This document shows, one piece after another, positions 33,499-42,255 of a stretch of DNA of 64,000 nucleotides. The position numbers and the translations under genes are program-made. The notes beneath the pieces were generated by a model that searched no databases, was not told where the DNA came from, and worked only from the letters and a program-made list of their open reading frames with translations. Origin of the DNA: Lentzea sp. NBRC 105346 (lineage in GTDB: Bacteria; Actinomycetota; Actinomycetes; Mycobacteriales; Pseudonocardiaceae); assembly GCF_030269605.1 (NCBI RefSeq), contig NZ_BSTQ01000005.1, positions 380,538-444,537 of the forward strand, in the 5' to 3' direction. Every line of letters begins with the position of its first letter. Position 1 is the first letter of the stretch.

Positions 33499-33984
33499 CT
33501 AGGGCTGGTCAGGAACCCTGTCCACACCCGACACGCGTGACGCGAACCAGGCCGCCGCCGTGGGGACGTACATCAGCGCGATGGCCGTCCCGTTCAATCC
33601 CAGACCCGCCACGGCCAACGAGGTGTCGACCACCGGCAACTCCGTCGCCACCGCGAGCTGAAGCAGCCCGTAGACGACTGACGCGCCACCGACCAGCGTG
33701 AGCACCACGCGAGCCCAGTTGCGGCCTTGGGCCATCCGGTTCGCAGCCTTGACGTACAGCAGCACGATCACGCCGACGATCAGCAGGGTGAACACCATCC
33801 CGCCCTGCACGGCCACGTCGACGTCGTCCTGACTCAGCGCGGGTTCGCGTTTGCGGATCTCGGCGACGAGCCGTTCGCGATCGGCGAGCTCGACCATCAC
33901 CTGCACGAGGCTGACGAGCGCGCTGACGATCCACAGCCAGCGCGCCACATCGACGACCTTCGGTTCGGCTACCGGTCGAGCCAA
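33499..33984 (-). CDS. Four-TM membrane protein of the hem operon (paralogue 1)
   Basis: A 161-residue protein. The TTG start at 33984 has GGAAG seven bases upstream and overlaps the hemB end by 16 bases. It has TM helices near residues 14-31, 62-79, 90-110 and 120-140, with [20 protein letters not shown] between the second and third. First of the run of related membrane genes following hemB, so its expression is probably tied to haem synthesis. Function unknown. Confidence 0.6.
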   Translation of the reverse strand: MARPVAEPKVVDVARWLWIVSALVSLVQVMVELADRERLVAEIRKREPALSQDDVDVAVQGGMVFTLLIVGVIVLLYVKAANRMAQGRNWARVVLTLVGGASVVYGLLQLAVATELPVVDTSLAVAGLGLNGTAIALMYVPTAAAWFASRVSGVDRVPDQP

Positions 33985-34943
33985 GTGGCCGCTTCCGCCG
34001 CCCAGTACGTGAGCACGATGTCCGCGCCCGCGCGCCGGATGCTCGTCAGCGCCTCGAGCACCGACCGTTCGCGGTCGATCCAGCCGTTGCGCGCGGCCGC
34101 CTCGATCATCGCGTACTCACCCGAGATCTGGTACGCCGCAACGGGAACGTCGGCCATGTCGGCCACGCGCCGCAGCACGTCGAGGTAGAACATGGCCGGC
34201 TTGACCATGACCATGTCCGCGCCCTCGTCGAGGTCCAGCTGCACCTCGCGGATCGCCTCGCGGGCGTTCGCCGGGTCCTGCTGGTAGGTCTTGCGGTCGC
34301 CGGTCAGCTGCGACTCGACGGCGTCGCGGAACGGGCCGTACAGCGCCGACGAGTACTTGGCCGAGTAGGCGAGGATGCCGGTGTCGATGTAGCCGGCCTC
34401 GTCCAGCGCACTGCGGATGTGGCCGATCTGACCGTCCATCATGCCGCTCGGCCCGACGACGTGGGCGCCGGCGCGAGCCTGTGCGACGGCCATCTCCGCG
34501 TAGACCTCGAGCGTGGCGTCGTTGTCGACGGTGCCGTCGGCCGCGAGCACGCCGCAGTGGCCGTGGTCGGTGAACTCGTCGAGGCAGCAGTCGGACATGA
34601 TCACCGTGCTGTCGCCGAGCTCGGTGCGCAGGTCCTTCAGCGCGACGTTGAGGATGCCCTCCGGGTCGGTGCTGCCGGAGCCCACCGCGTCCCGCTCGGC
34701 CGGGACCCCGAACAGCATGATGCCGCCGACTCCGGCCTGGACGGCGTCGACGGCGGCTTTGCGCAGTGACTCACGGGTGTGCTGGTAGACGCCCGGCATG
34801 CTCGCGATCTCGGCGGGCTCGCGCAGGCTCTCCTTGACGAACATCGGCAGTACGAGCTGCCGCGGGCGAACCTCGGTCTCGGAGACCAGGCGTCGCATGG
34901 CGGGCGTCGTGCGCAACCGCCGGGGCCGGTGTGATGGGAACAC
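33969..34943 (-). CDS. hemB: Delta-aminolevulinic acid dehydratase (porphobilinogen synthase)
   Basis: A 324-residue enzyme that condenses two 5-aminolevulinates to porphobilinogen. Active-site lysines are in [22 protein letters not shown] and [12 protein letters not shown]. The metal-binding region [18 protein letters not shown] has the three cysteines of zinc-dependent forms. The GTG at 34943 has GGGAG nine bases upstream; the frame continues upstream into an inverted repeat that is not part of the gene. It is separated from hemD by that hairpin, and its end overlaps the first of the membrane genes. Confidence 0.96.
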   Translation of the reverse strand: MFPSHRPRRLRTTPAMRRLVSETEVRPRQLVLPMFVKESLREPAEIASMPGVYQHTRESLRKAAVDAVQAGVGGIMLFGVPAERDAVGSGSTDPEGILNVALKDLRTELGDSTVIMSDCCLDEFTDHGHCGVLAADGTVDNDATLEVYAEMAVAQARAGAHVVGPSGMMDGQIGHIRSALDEAGYIDTGILAYSAKYSSALYGPFRDAVESQLTGDRKTYQQDPANAREAIREVQLDLDEGADMVMVKPAMFYLDVLRRVADMADVPVAAYQISGEYAMIEAAARNGWIDRERSVLEALTSIRRAGADIVLTYWAAEAATWLDR

Positions 34944-34967
34944 TGGCTGTACTCCCTGCCGTGGGAT

Positions 34968-35022
34968 TGCTATGAAGGGAGCTTTGCAAGCGGTCAGCGC
35001 TTGGAAAGCTCCCTTCATAGCA
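34968..35022. repeat. Long perfect inverted repeat between hemD and hemB
   Basis: TGCTATGAAGGGAGCTTT at 34968-34985 is exactly complementary to 35005-35022, and the 19-base loop contains further complementary CAAGCG/CGCTTG. The stem is AT-richer than the surroundings and has no T tract, unlike the simple terminators here. It may be a dispersed repeat as well as an attenuator or terminator inside the hem operon. Confidence 0.8.
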
Positions 35023-35028
35023 TTTCAG

Positions 35029-36561
35029 TTAGGAACGGCGCAGACGCTTGGTCTTGCGCGGGGGCGGCAGCGCTCCCTCGGCGCGCAGGCGGGCGGCGTG
35101 CGCGGCCAGCGCGTCGACCAGCGCCGGGACGTTCGCCTCCTCGGGCTGCACGTCGACGCGGAGGCCGAACTCCCGAGCGGTCTCGGCGGTCTGCGGGCCG
35201 ATGCACGCGACGAGCGTGCGGGCGTGCGGCTTGCCCGCGATGCCGACCAGGTTCCGCACGGTCGACGACGAGGTGAAGCACACCGCGTCGAAGCCACCGG
35301 ACTTGATCATCTCGCGGGTCTCGGCGGGCGGCGGCGCCGCACGCACGGTGCGGTAGGCCGTCACGTCGTCGATCTCCCAGCCACGCTCGCGCAAGCCCGC
35401 GGCCAGCGTCTCGGTGGCGATGTCGGCGCGCGGCAGCAGCACGCGGTCGACCGGGTCCAGGATGTCGTCGTACGGCGGGAAGTCGTTCAGCAGGCCCTCG
35501 CTGGACTGCTCACCGGACGGCACGAGCTCGGGGATGATGCCGAACGAGCGCACCTTCGCGGCCGTGGCCTCGCCGACGCAGGCGATCTTCACGCCGGAGA
35601 ACGCGCGGGCGTCCAGACCGAACTCGCGGAACTTCTCCCACACCGCGCGCACGGCGTTGGTCGAGGTGAAGACGACCCACTGGTAGCGGCCGTCGACCAG
35701 GCCCTTGACCGAGCGCTCCATCTGCGCGGGGCTGCGCGGCGGCTCGACCGAGATGGTCGGGACCTCGACCGCGATCGCGCCGTGGCTGTGCAGCCGGTCG
35801 CTCATCGCGCCCGCCTGCTCCTTGGTCCGCGGGACCAGCACGCGCCAGCCGTACAGCGCGCGCGACTCCCACCAGGAGAGCTTCGAACGCGCGGCGGCGG
35901 CAGCGCCGACCGTGACCACGAGCGGGCCGTTGAGCTCACCCGCGTCGGCCGCGACCGACGCGAGCGTCGTGTCGATCGTCCGCTGCTGGAAGCCGGTGCC
36001 TTCGGCGGTCACCGCGACCGGGGTCTGCGGCGCGAGGCCGTGTTCGACCAGGTTGGACGCGGCCTCGGCCAGGTGGCTGCCGGTCGCGTGCAACACGAGC
36101 GTGCCGGGCGACGACGCCAGGCCCGCCCAGTCGGTCACGGCGCGAACGTCGGCCTCGGTGTGCACGGCGCCGAGCGCGGCACCCGCGTACGCGGGGACTG
36201 CGGTCGCGGACGGCACGCCGGGCACGACGTCGAACGGGATCGACGTCTTCGCGACGGCCTGCGCCTCCTTCACCACCGAGTCGAGCAGCAGCGGGTCGCC
36301 GGCGACGAGCCGGACCACGAGGTGACCGTTCTTCGCCTCGGTCACCAGGTCCTTCGCCACGTCCGCGGACTCGCCCACGGCCGGACGCACCTCGACACCC
36401 TCGGCCACCGTCGCGACGACCTCAGCGGGGACGTCGGGGTCCGTGACCACGAGCTCCGCCCTGGTGAGCAAATCGTGGGCCCGTACGGTGAGCAACCCGG
36501 TGTCGCCGGGGCCGGAGCCCACGAAAGCGATGCGGCCGGGGGTCTTGCGTGCGCGGGTCAT
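35029..36561 (-). CDS. hemD: Bifunctional uroporphyrinogen-III methyltransferase-like/uroporphyrinogen-III synthase
   Basis: A 510-residue fusion. Residues of about 10-240 have the SUMT/tetrapyrrole-methylase fold (IAFVGSGPGDTGLLTVRAHD, VVRLVAGDPLLLDSVVKEA, VVPGVPSATAVPAYAG). Residues of about 250-490 are HemD uroporphyrinogen-III synthase (GWRVLVPRTKEQAGAMSDRL, VVFTSTNAVRAVWE, FTSSSTVRNLVG). HemD closes hydroxymethylbilane to uroporphyrinogen III. The fused methylase is usual in actinobacteria and may be degenerate. ATG at 36561 has GGGAG seven bases upstream. It lies in the rex-hemA-hemC-hemD order. Confidence 0.93.
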   Translation of the reverse strand: MTRARKTPGRIAFVGSGPGDTGLLTVRAHDLLTRAELVVTDPDVPAEVVATVAEGVEVRPAVGESADVAKDLVTEAKNGHLVVRLVAGDPLLLDSVVKEAQAVAKTSIPFDVVPGVPSATAVPAYAGAALGAVHTEADVRAVTDWAGLASSPGTLVLHATGSHLAEAASNLVEHGLAPQTPVAVTAEGTGFQQRTIDTTLASVAADAGELNGPLVVTVGAAAAARSKLSWWESRALYGWRVLVPRTKEQAGAMSDRLHSHGAIAVEVPTISVEPPRSPAQMERSVKGLVDGRYQWVVFTSTNAVRAVWEKFREFGLDARAFSGVKIACVGEATAAKVRSFGIIPELVPSGEQSSEGLLNDFPPYDDILDPVDRVLLPRADIATETLAAGLRERGWEIDDVTAYRTVRAAPPPAETREMIKSGGFDAVCFTSSSTVRNLVGIAGKPHARTLVACIGPQTAETAREFGLRVDVQPEEANVPALVDALAAHAARLRAEGALPPPRKTKRLRRS

Positions 36562-36579
36562 CAGGGCACTCCCCATCGA

Positions 36580-37515
36580 TTACGCCTCTGGGCCGCTGAG
36601 CACCGCGGCCCCGAGGTCGAGCAACTCGGCGGCCAGCGCCCGGCCGAGCTCCTCAGCTTCGGTCAAGTCACCGGTGGCGGACGCGCGGAGAAGGGCGTTC
36701 TCCGGCGTCGCAGCGACCCCGCGCAACGAGAGGCGGTACACGACCTTGCCCTCGTCGTCGAGATCTTCCACCACGTCGGCCAGCGCGCCGACCGGCGCAC
36801 TGCAGCCCGCTTCGAGCGCGGCCAGCATGGCCCGCTCGGCGGTCACAGCGGCCCGGCTGGCCGGATCGTCCAAAGTGGACTGAATCAGGTGCTCGGCGTC
36901 GACATCGTCGATCCGGCACTCGACTGCCAACGCGCCCTGTGCGGGCGCGGGAAGCATCTGGATGGGCTCCAGCGTCTCGGTGATCTCCGCAGCGCGACCG
37001 AGGCGCGCGATGCCGGCACGAGCCAGCACCACGGCGTCGAGCTCGCCCTTGGTGACCTTGCCGATGCGGGTGTCCACGTTGCCGCGCAACGGAACCACGT
37101 TCAGGCCGAGGCCCAGCGCCTCGAGCTGCGCGGCGCGGCGCGGGGAGCCGGTGCCCACAGTGGACCCGTTCGGCAGCTCGCCGAGCGTCAATCCGTCGCG
37201 GGCGACGAGCGCGTCACGCGGGTCCTCGCGCTGCGGCACGGCCGCGAGCACGAGCCGCGGGTCCGGCTTCGTCGGAAGGTCCTTGTAGGAGTGGACGGCG
37301 ATGTCGATCTCGCCCAGCGCCAGCGCGTCGCGCAACGCGGACGTGAAGACGCCGATGCCGATCTGCGCGATGGGCGCGTCCGACAGGTCGCCCGGCGTCT
37401 TGATCACCTTGATCTCGACGTCGGCGCCCGCGCGCTTCAACGCGTCGGCCACGGTCCCCGTCTGGGCCAGCGCGAGCGCGCTGCCGCGGGTACCGATCCT
37501 CAGGGTGCGGGTCAC
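36580..37515 (-). CDS. hemC: Hydroxymethylbilane synthase (porphobilinogen deaminase)
   Basis: A 311-residue enzyme joining four porphobilinogens. [15 protein letters not shown] at the N-terminus, the catalytic-Asp segment [36 protein letters not shown] and the dipyrromethane-cofactor cysteine in [12 protein letters not shown] are all present. The GTG start overlaps the hemA stop (GTGA), and hemD starts 18 bases after its TAA. Confidence 0.97.
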   Translation of the reverse strand: MTRTLRIGTRGSALALAQTGTVADALKRAGADVEIKVIKTPGDLSDAPIAQIGIGVFTSALRDALALGEIDIAVHSYKDLPTKPDPRLVLAAVPQREDPRDALVARDGLTLGELPNGSTVGTGSPRRAAQLEALGLGLNVVPLRGNVDTRIGKVTKGELDAVVLARAGIARLGRAAEITETLEPIQMLPAPAQGALAVECRIDDVDAEHLIQSTLDDPASRAAVTAERAMLAALEAGCSAPVGALADVVEDLDDEGKVVYRLSLRGVAATPENALLRASATGDLTEAEELGRALAAELLDLGAAVLSGPEA

Positions 37516-38813
37516 CGCTTGTCACCATCCACAGTGGACACCGCGGCGGGCGCCGCGGGGTCGAGCCCGAAGAGCTCGCGGAGCGCCTCCGCGTACTCCG
37601 TGCCGCCGGGCGAGGAGGCGAGCTCCTTCACGCGCACGGTCGGCGTGTGCAACAGCTTGTCGACGACGCGCCGCACGGTCTTCTGCAGCTCGCCGCGCAC
37701 GGCCGCGTCCAGCTCGGGCAGCCGCGAGTCCAGGCGCAGCAGCTCGGCGTCCACGACCTCGGCGGCGCGCTTGCGCAGCGCCGTGACGGTCGGCGTGACC
37801 TCGGCGGACCGCTGCGTCGCCAGGTAGGACCTGACCTCGTCCGCGACGATCTCGGCGGCCCGCCGGGTGTCGCGGCCCGCGGGGGCGTCGGTCAGCCGGC
37901 GCTGCAGCGTCTCGAGGTCCACGACCCGCACGCCGGCCAGCTCGGCCGCCGCGGGGTCGACATCCTTGGGCAGACCGAGGTCGCACACGACCAGCGGCTT
38001 CGTCCGTGCGGCGATGGCCGACAAGGGCACGACGACGTCGGTCGAGCCGGTGCACGCGAACAGCACGTCGGCCTTCGCGATCTCGTCGGCCAGGTCACCG
38101 AGGCCGACCGCGATCGCGGGCACGCCCTCCGTCTGCATGGCGGCGGCCAGGCGCGCGCCGTTGGCCGGCGTGCGGTTGGCGATGACGACCTCGCCGATGT
38201 CCGCCCGGCGCAGGTACGCGGCGGCCAGCCCGCCCATCGCGCCGGCGCCGACGAGCAGCGCGCGGCGGCCGACGAGGGTGCCGAGCTCGGCCTCGGCGTC
38301 GGCCAGGGCCTCGGACACGACCGACGCGCCCGCGTGGTCGATGTCGGTGTCGGTGTGCACCCGCTTCCCCACGCGCAGGGCGTTCTGGGTGAGCTCGTGC
38401 ATCGTCCTGCCGACGGTGCCCGCCTCGGCCGCGGCGGCGTAGGCGTGCCGGAGCTGACCGATGATCTGCGACTCGCCGACGACCATCGAGTCGAGGCCGG
38501 CGGCGACGCTGAACAGGTGCTCGACGGCCGCGGCCGCGTAATGCACGTAAAAGTGCTCGTAAAGCGTGTTGGCGTCGACCTGGGCGTGCCTGGCGAGGGT
38601 GTCGACCACCTCGGACATGCCGCCGTGGAACGTCTCGACGACGGCGTAGACCTCGACCCGGTTGCAGGTCGACAGGACCATCGCCTCGGAGACGCTAGCG
38701 CTCTGCAGCAGCTGCTCGAGCACCTTCGGCAGGTCGGGTTCGGCCACGGTGACGCGTTCGAGGACGGGGACCGGGGCGGTGCGGTGCGAGAGACCGACGA
38801 CGAGCACACTCAT
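37512..38813 (-). CDS. hemA: Glutamyl-tRNA reductase
   Basis: A 433-residue enzyme reducing Glu-tRNA(Glu) to glutamate-1-semialdehyde, the first committed step of C5 haem synthesis. [15 protein letters not shown] starts the catalytic domain and the nucleophilic Cys is in [28 protein letters not shown], the NADPH site [16 protein letters not shown], and a C-terminal dimerisation helix follow. It is encoded 37 bases downstream of rex in what is known from Streptomyces as the rex-hemACD operon. Confidence 0.97.
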   Translation of the reverse strand: MSVLVVGLSHRTAPVPVLERVTVAEPDLPKVLEQLLQSASVSEAMVLSTCNRVEVYAVVETFHGGMSEVVDTLARHAQVDANTLYEHFYVHYAAAAVEHLFSVAAGLDSMVVGESQIIGQLRHAYAAAAEAGTVGRTMHELTQNALRVGKRVHTDTDIDHAGASVVSEALADAEAELGTLVGRRALLVGAGAMGGLAAAYLRRADIGEVVIANRTPANGARLAAAMQTEGVPAIAVGLGDLADEIAKADVLFACTGSTDVVVPLSAIAARTKPLVVCDLGLPKDVDPAAAELAGVRVVDLETLQRRLTDAPAGRDTRRAAEIVADEVRSYLATQRSAEVTPTVTALRKRAAEVVDAELLRLDSRLPELDAAVRGELQKTVRRVVDKLLHTPTVRVKELASSPGGTEYAEALRELFGLDPAAPAAVSTVDGDKR

Positions 38814-38850
38814 GCTGTCACCACGTCTCCCGGAGCCATCCGGCTCACGC

Positions 38851-39597
38851 TCACGGGCGAATCACCATCCCGTCCACACCGATTCCGTTCACCAGGTCGT
38901 TAGCTGCTTCGTCGGCCCGGCGCGCCACGTGGAACGAGAGAATCTGCATCTCGACCGCCAGATCGACCTTGCGCACCTCGACGTTGTCCGGAACCTGGAG
39001 GACAACGGGTGCGAAGTTCAGGATGCACTGGACGCCCGCAGATACCAAACGGTCGCAGACGCCCTGCGCGGCGGGCGGGGGCGTGGCGATGACGCCGATC
39101 GAGACCTCTCGCTCGGCGCAGACGCGCTGGATGTCCTCGATGTGGTTGACAGGTATGCCTCCTACCGGCACACCTACGAGATCGTCGTCGACGTCGAAGA
39201 GCGCGGTGACGGGAAACCCTCGTCCGGGGAAGCCGCCGTAGTTGGCCAGAGCGTGACCAAGGTTACCGATCCCGACGACCGCGACGGAGTGCTTGCGGGT
39301 CAGTCCGAGGATCCGTTCGATGTGGCTGACGAGCACCTCGACGTCGTAGCCGACGCCCCGCGTGCCGTACGAGCCGATGTAGCTGAGGTCCTTGCGGAGC
39401 TTCGCCGAGTTGACCCCGGCGGCCGTGCTCAGTTCCTCGCTGGAGACGGTGGTCACACCCTGGTCGGCCATGCCGGACAGGACGCGGAGGTACACGGCGA
39501 GCCGCGCGACGGCCGCCTCGGGAATGGCTCGGGCCCGTTCCCGGTCGGCAGGCTCCAGTGGGGTGGTCAGATCACCTTCGCCCCGCTGTGATGCCAC
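38851..39597 (-). CDS. rex: Redox-sensing transcriptional repressor Rex
   Basis: A 248-residue protein with an N-terminal winged HTH ([49 protein letters not shown]) and a Rossmann domain ([19 protein letters not shown]) that senses NADH/NAD+. Rex represses respiratory and haem genes when NADH is low and releases DNA as NADH rises. A good Rex operator lies 71 bases upstream, so autoregulation of rex-hemACD is expected, as shown in Streptomyces coelicolor. The N-terminal extension before the HTH is short and Glu-rich. Confidence 0.95.
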   Translation of the reverse strand: MASQRGEGDLTTPLEPADRERARAIPEAAVARLAVYLRVLSGMADQGVTTVSSEELSTAAGVNSAKLRKDLSYIGSYGTRGVGYDVEVLVSHIERILGLTRKHSVAVVGIGNLGHALANYGGFPGRGFPVTALFDVDDDLVGVPVGGIPVNHIEDIQRVCAEREVSIGVIATPPPAAQGVCDRLVSAGVQCILNFAPVVLQVPDNVEVRKVDLAVEMQILSFHVARRADEAANDLVNGIGVDGMVIRP

Positions 39598-39667
39598 GCT
39601 GCTTGCTCCTCAGGGTGTGCGTATCCGCGGGAGACCTTTCCGCGGAGTGATGCACACACCGTACCGC

Positions 39668-39685
39668 TTGTGAACGCATGCACAA
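39668..39685. promoter_or_regulatory. Rex operator (ROP) upstream of rex-hemACD
   Basis: TTGTGAACGCATGCACAA matches the actinomycete Rex operator: TTGTGAA half-site, six-base spacer, and a CACAA half-site with one deviation from TTCACAA. It lies 71-88 bases upstream of the rex start, where the promoter must be. The rest of the 39598-39788 gap holds the rex leader and a terminator. Confidence 0.8.
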
Positions 39686-39733
39686 AGTCGGCTGATCGCT
39701 GGTCACAGAGGGTGCCCGATGGGGTGACACCCA

Positions 39734-39761
39734 GGAGCCCTGCATGTTCACACAGGGCTCC
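39734..39761 (-). terminator. Hairpin terminator of the fasciclin lipoprotein gene
   Basis: GGAGCCCTG at 39734-39742 pairs with CAGGGCTCC at 39753-39761 around a ten-base loop, 27 bases after the fasciclin gene stop on the - strand. Confidence 0.7.
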
Positions 39762-39788
39762 CGTCTCGATTGGTTCAGCTCGATCGGG

Positions 39789-40403
39789 TCAGGGCGTGAG
39801 GACCTTGCCGATGACGAACACGGTGGCGTTCTTGGTCGGGATGTTGCCGCAGAGCACCGGGGCTCCGTTGACCGTCAGGTTGTCGCCGCTGCCCGCGATC
39901 TTGAGCTCACCGCCGTTGAGCGCCTTGACCGTGCCAGCCTGCTCCAGGCCCTTGGCGTCGTAGCGCTTGCCGACCACGTGGTACTGCAGGATCGGGGTCA
40001 GCTGCGCCGGGTTGCCGGCGAGCTCGGCGAACTTCGCGTCGCCCAGCGCGGCGAACGCCGGGTCGGCGGGCGCGAAGACGGTGATCGCCTCCTGCGAGTT
40101 GAGCGTGTCGACCAGGTTGGTCGCCTTCACCGCCGCCACCAGCTTCGTGAGCAGCGGGTTGTTGCTCGCGGCCGTGGCGACCGGATCCATCGCCATGCCC
40201 TGCAAGGACCCCTTGTCCGCCGGGTCCTGAGGCACGCCCGCACAGCCGGGACCGAACACGTCGGTCGTCTTCGTCACACCGTCCGCGGCCTTGCTCATCG
40301 TGGTGCTTGGGGTGTTGGCGCTGCTGGTGGTCGAGGCCATGTCGTTGCTGCTACACGCCGTCAGTGCCGCCAGGGCGCCGAGAACCGCAAGGGTCTTCCG
40401 CAC
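39789..40403 (-). CDS. Fasciclin (FAS1) domain lipoprotein
   Basis: A 204-residue lipoprotein. It has a short signal with lipobox LAALTACSSN and a Ser/Thr linker. One FAS1 domain follows (NNPLLTKLVAAVKATNLVDTLN, ITVFAPADPAFAALG, LTPILQYHVVGKRYDA, LTVNGAPVLCGNIPTKNATVFVIGKVL). It resembles mycobacterial MPT70/MPT83-type proteins. I used the GTG at 40403, eight bases after AGGAG; GTG 40412 sits too close to that site. The Moco oxidoreductase gene lies upstream on the same strand with an 82-bp gap, and FAS1/molybdopterin pairs are common in actinobacteria. Confidence 0.9.
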   Translation of the reverse strand: MRKTLAVLGALAALTACSSNDMASTTSSANTPSTTMSKAADGVTKTTDVFGPGCAGVPQDPADKGSLQGMAMDPVATAASNNPLLTKLVAAVKATNLVDTLNSQEAITVFAPADPAFAALGDAKFAELAGNPAQLTPILQYHVVGKRYDAKGLEQAGTVKALNGGELKIAGSGDNLTVNGAPVLCGNIPTKNATVFVIGKVLTP

Positions 40404-40485
40404 GGGGATCACTCCTTGAATGTTTCGATGTTCACTAAAACATTCGAAGTGACTTCATGATCGGTTCGGGTATTACCCGATCGGG

Positions 40486-41964
40486 CTACTCGACGGTGAA
40501 CGAGATCGAGTGCCACCCGGTGGCACCGTCGGGGACCGGCGCGACACGTGCCTGGTCCTGCGTGAACCCGGATTTGTCGGTCGCGCGGCACTCGACGGTG
40601 TGGCTGCCCTTGGGCAGGTCGAGCTCCTTGCGCCACATCCGCCAGGTGCTGTCGCTGACGTCCGCGCCCAGCTCGGTCTCCTGCCACGGCCCGCCGTCGA
40701 CGCGGATCTCCACCTTCGCGACGCCCTTCGGCTGCGCCCAGGCGGTACCCGCGACCACGGTCTTGCTCGGCGTCCTGGCGAGCCCCCTGGGCCGGTCGAT
40801 CCGCGACATCGTCTTGATCGGCGCCTTCGCCGCCCAGCCGCGCGGGATCCAGTAGCCCTGTTCCTTGGCGAACGTCGTGACGTTGAGGTCGGTGACCCAC
40901 TTCGTGGCGCTGACGTACCCGTAGAGACCTGGAACGACGAGCCGGGCCGGGAAGCCGTGCTCCTGCGGGAGGGCCTCGCCGTTCATCCCGATCGCGATCA
41001 TGCCGCGTTCGAGCACGTAGTCCAGCGGGCTGCCCGCGGTGAAGCCGTCCTGGCTGGTGCTGAACAGCTGGTCGGCGCCGGCCTTGACCCTGGCCTCGGT
41101 GAGGACGTCCCGGATCGGGACGCCGATGAAGTTCGCCGTCGAGATGTACGGGCCGCCCACCTCGTTGGAGACGCAGGTCAGCGTGACCGTCTCCTCGACC
41201 AGGTCGCGCTTGCGGATGTCGTCGAACCGCAGGACGAACGGGTTGTCGACCATCCCGTGCACCCGCAGCGACCACTCCTCGGCCCTGATGCGGGGCACGG
41301 TCAGCGCGGTGTCGATCCGGTAGAAGTCCCGGTTGGACGTGATGAAGGTGGGCGACCCGTCCTTGGCGAAGTCGGCGTTGACCGGGATGGGCTTCGCGGG
41401 CGTCTTCGCCTTGATCTCACCGATGGCCTCGCGCGAGCTCTGCACGTCCACCCGGTTGCCGAACAGGTGCCCGGCGGCACCGGCCACCGCCGCCGCACCG
41501 GCGATCGCGAGGAACTCCCGGCGGTTGCCGGCCTCGGGCTCCTCGGTGGCCTTCCTGTGCAACCACCGGAACGCCCACACGCCGACGAAGACGCTGGTCA
41601 CGGGTGCCAGGACGCCCAGCTGCCCGACGTCCGGGCGGGCCAGGACCGCCGCCACGCCCAGGAGCCCCAGCGCGATGGCGACGATCGTTCCCGGCGTCGG
41701 GGTCCGCCTCGATGCCAGGCCCGCCGCGGCCGCCGCGGCGATGATCACCACGGCCATGCCGGTCAGCAGCACCACCTTGTCGTAGGTGCCGAACGTGGTG
41801 ACCGCGAAGTCCTTCAGCCAGCTCGGGGTCAGGTCGATCGCCGTGTTGCCCACCGCCAGGAACGGCGACGCGCTCAGGCCGACGACCGCGCCGACTAGGT
41901 GGCCGGCGGCCAGGGCGGCGGCGACGGCGAGGACACCGACGAGGGCGGCGGTCACGGGCTTCAT
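40486..41964 (-). CDS. Membrane-anchored molybdopterin-dependent oxidoreductase (sulfite oxidase family)
   Basis: A 492-residue protein. Four N-terminal TM helices within residues 1-130 are followed by a second anchor-like stretch (RREFLAIAGAAAVAGAAGHLFG) with a Tat-like RR. The molybdopterin-binding domain has the Mo-ligating Cys in VTLTCVSNEVGGPYIS and HGFPARLVVPGLYGYVSATKWV. A C-terminal Ig-like dimerisation domain (GTAWAQPKGVAKVEIRVDGGPW) completes the sulfite-oxidase architecture. The substrate is unproven. The catalytic domain would face outward. It lies upstream of the fasciclin lipoprotein gene on the same strand. Confidence 0.9.
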   Translation of the reverse strand: MKPVTAALVGVLAVAAALAAGHLVGAVVGLSASPFLAVGNTAIDLTPSWLKDFAVTTFGTYDKVVLLTGMAVVIIAAAAAAGLASRRTPTPGTIVAIALGLLGVAAVLARPDVGQLGVLAPVTSVFVGVWAFRWLHRKATEEPEAGNRREFLAIAGAAAVAGAAGHLFGNRVDVQSSREAIGEIKAKTPAKPIPVNADFAKDGSPTFITSNRDFYRIDTALTVPRIRAEEWSLRVHGMVDNPFVLRFDDIRKRDLVEETVTLTCVSNEVGGPYISTANFIGVPIRDVLTEARVKAGADQLFSTSQDGFTAGSPLDYVLERGMIAIGMNGEALPQEHGFPARLVVPGLYGYVSATKWVTDLNVTTFAKEQGYWIPRGWAAKAPIKTMSRIDRPRGLARTPSKTVVAGTAWAQPKGVAKVEIRVDGGPWQETELGADVSDSTWRMWRKELDLPKGSHTVECRATDKSGFTQDQARVAPVPDGATGWHSISFTVE

Positions 41965-42021
41965 GCCCTTAATTCGACACCCGTCGGCCGGTGGTTCGCC
42001 CGGTTCGTAAGGGAGCGGTAA

Positions 42022-42255
42022 TCAGGCCAGCGCGGCCCGCAACCGCTCCTCCTCCACCTGCCAGTACCCGTGTTCCTTGCCGTCCACGAGGAACACCGGC
42101 ACCCGATCCCCGTACTCGGCCCGCAGCTCGGGATCGGTGTCCACATCCTCGACCGACCAGGTGGCACCGAGCTCGGCACAGATCCGCGCCACCTCGGCCT
42201 TCGCCACGTCGCAGGAGTGGCAGGTGGAGCGGCTCATGATCGTCACGTGGTGCAT
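42022..42255 (-). CDS. Glutaredoxin-like protein
   Basis: A 77-residue thioredoxin-fold protein with the redox pair in SRSTCHSCDVAKAEV (CHSC), the cis-Pro in GDRVPVFLVDGKEHG and a short final helix. The ATG at 42255 overlaps the stop of the upstream ligase gene (TGATG). A glutaredoxin-like gene also stands next to the hemA cluster in mycobacteria (Rv0508). In a mycothiol-using organism it may work with mycoredoxin-type reduction. Confidence 0.85.
   Translation of the reverse strand: MHHVTIMSRSTCHSCDVAKAEVARICAELGATWSVEDVDTDPELRAEYGDRVPVFLVDGKEHGYWQVEEERLRAALA

Noticed and set aside
34798..37827. 1009-codon + strand open frame opposite hemD-hemC
   Set aside because: It mirrors the hem genes and has no protein-like pattern.
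40413..40460. A regulatory palindrome in the fasciclin leader (repeated CATTCGAA-like bases)
   Set aside because: Symmetry is too short and irregular to support a named site.
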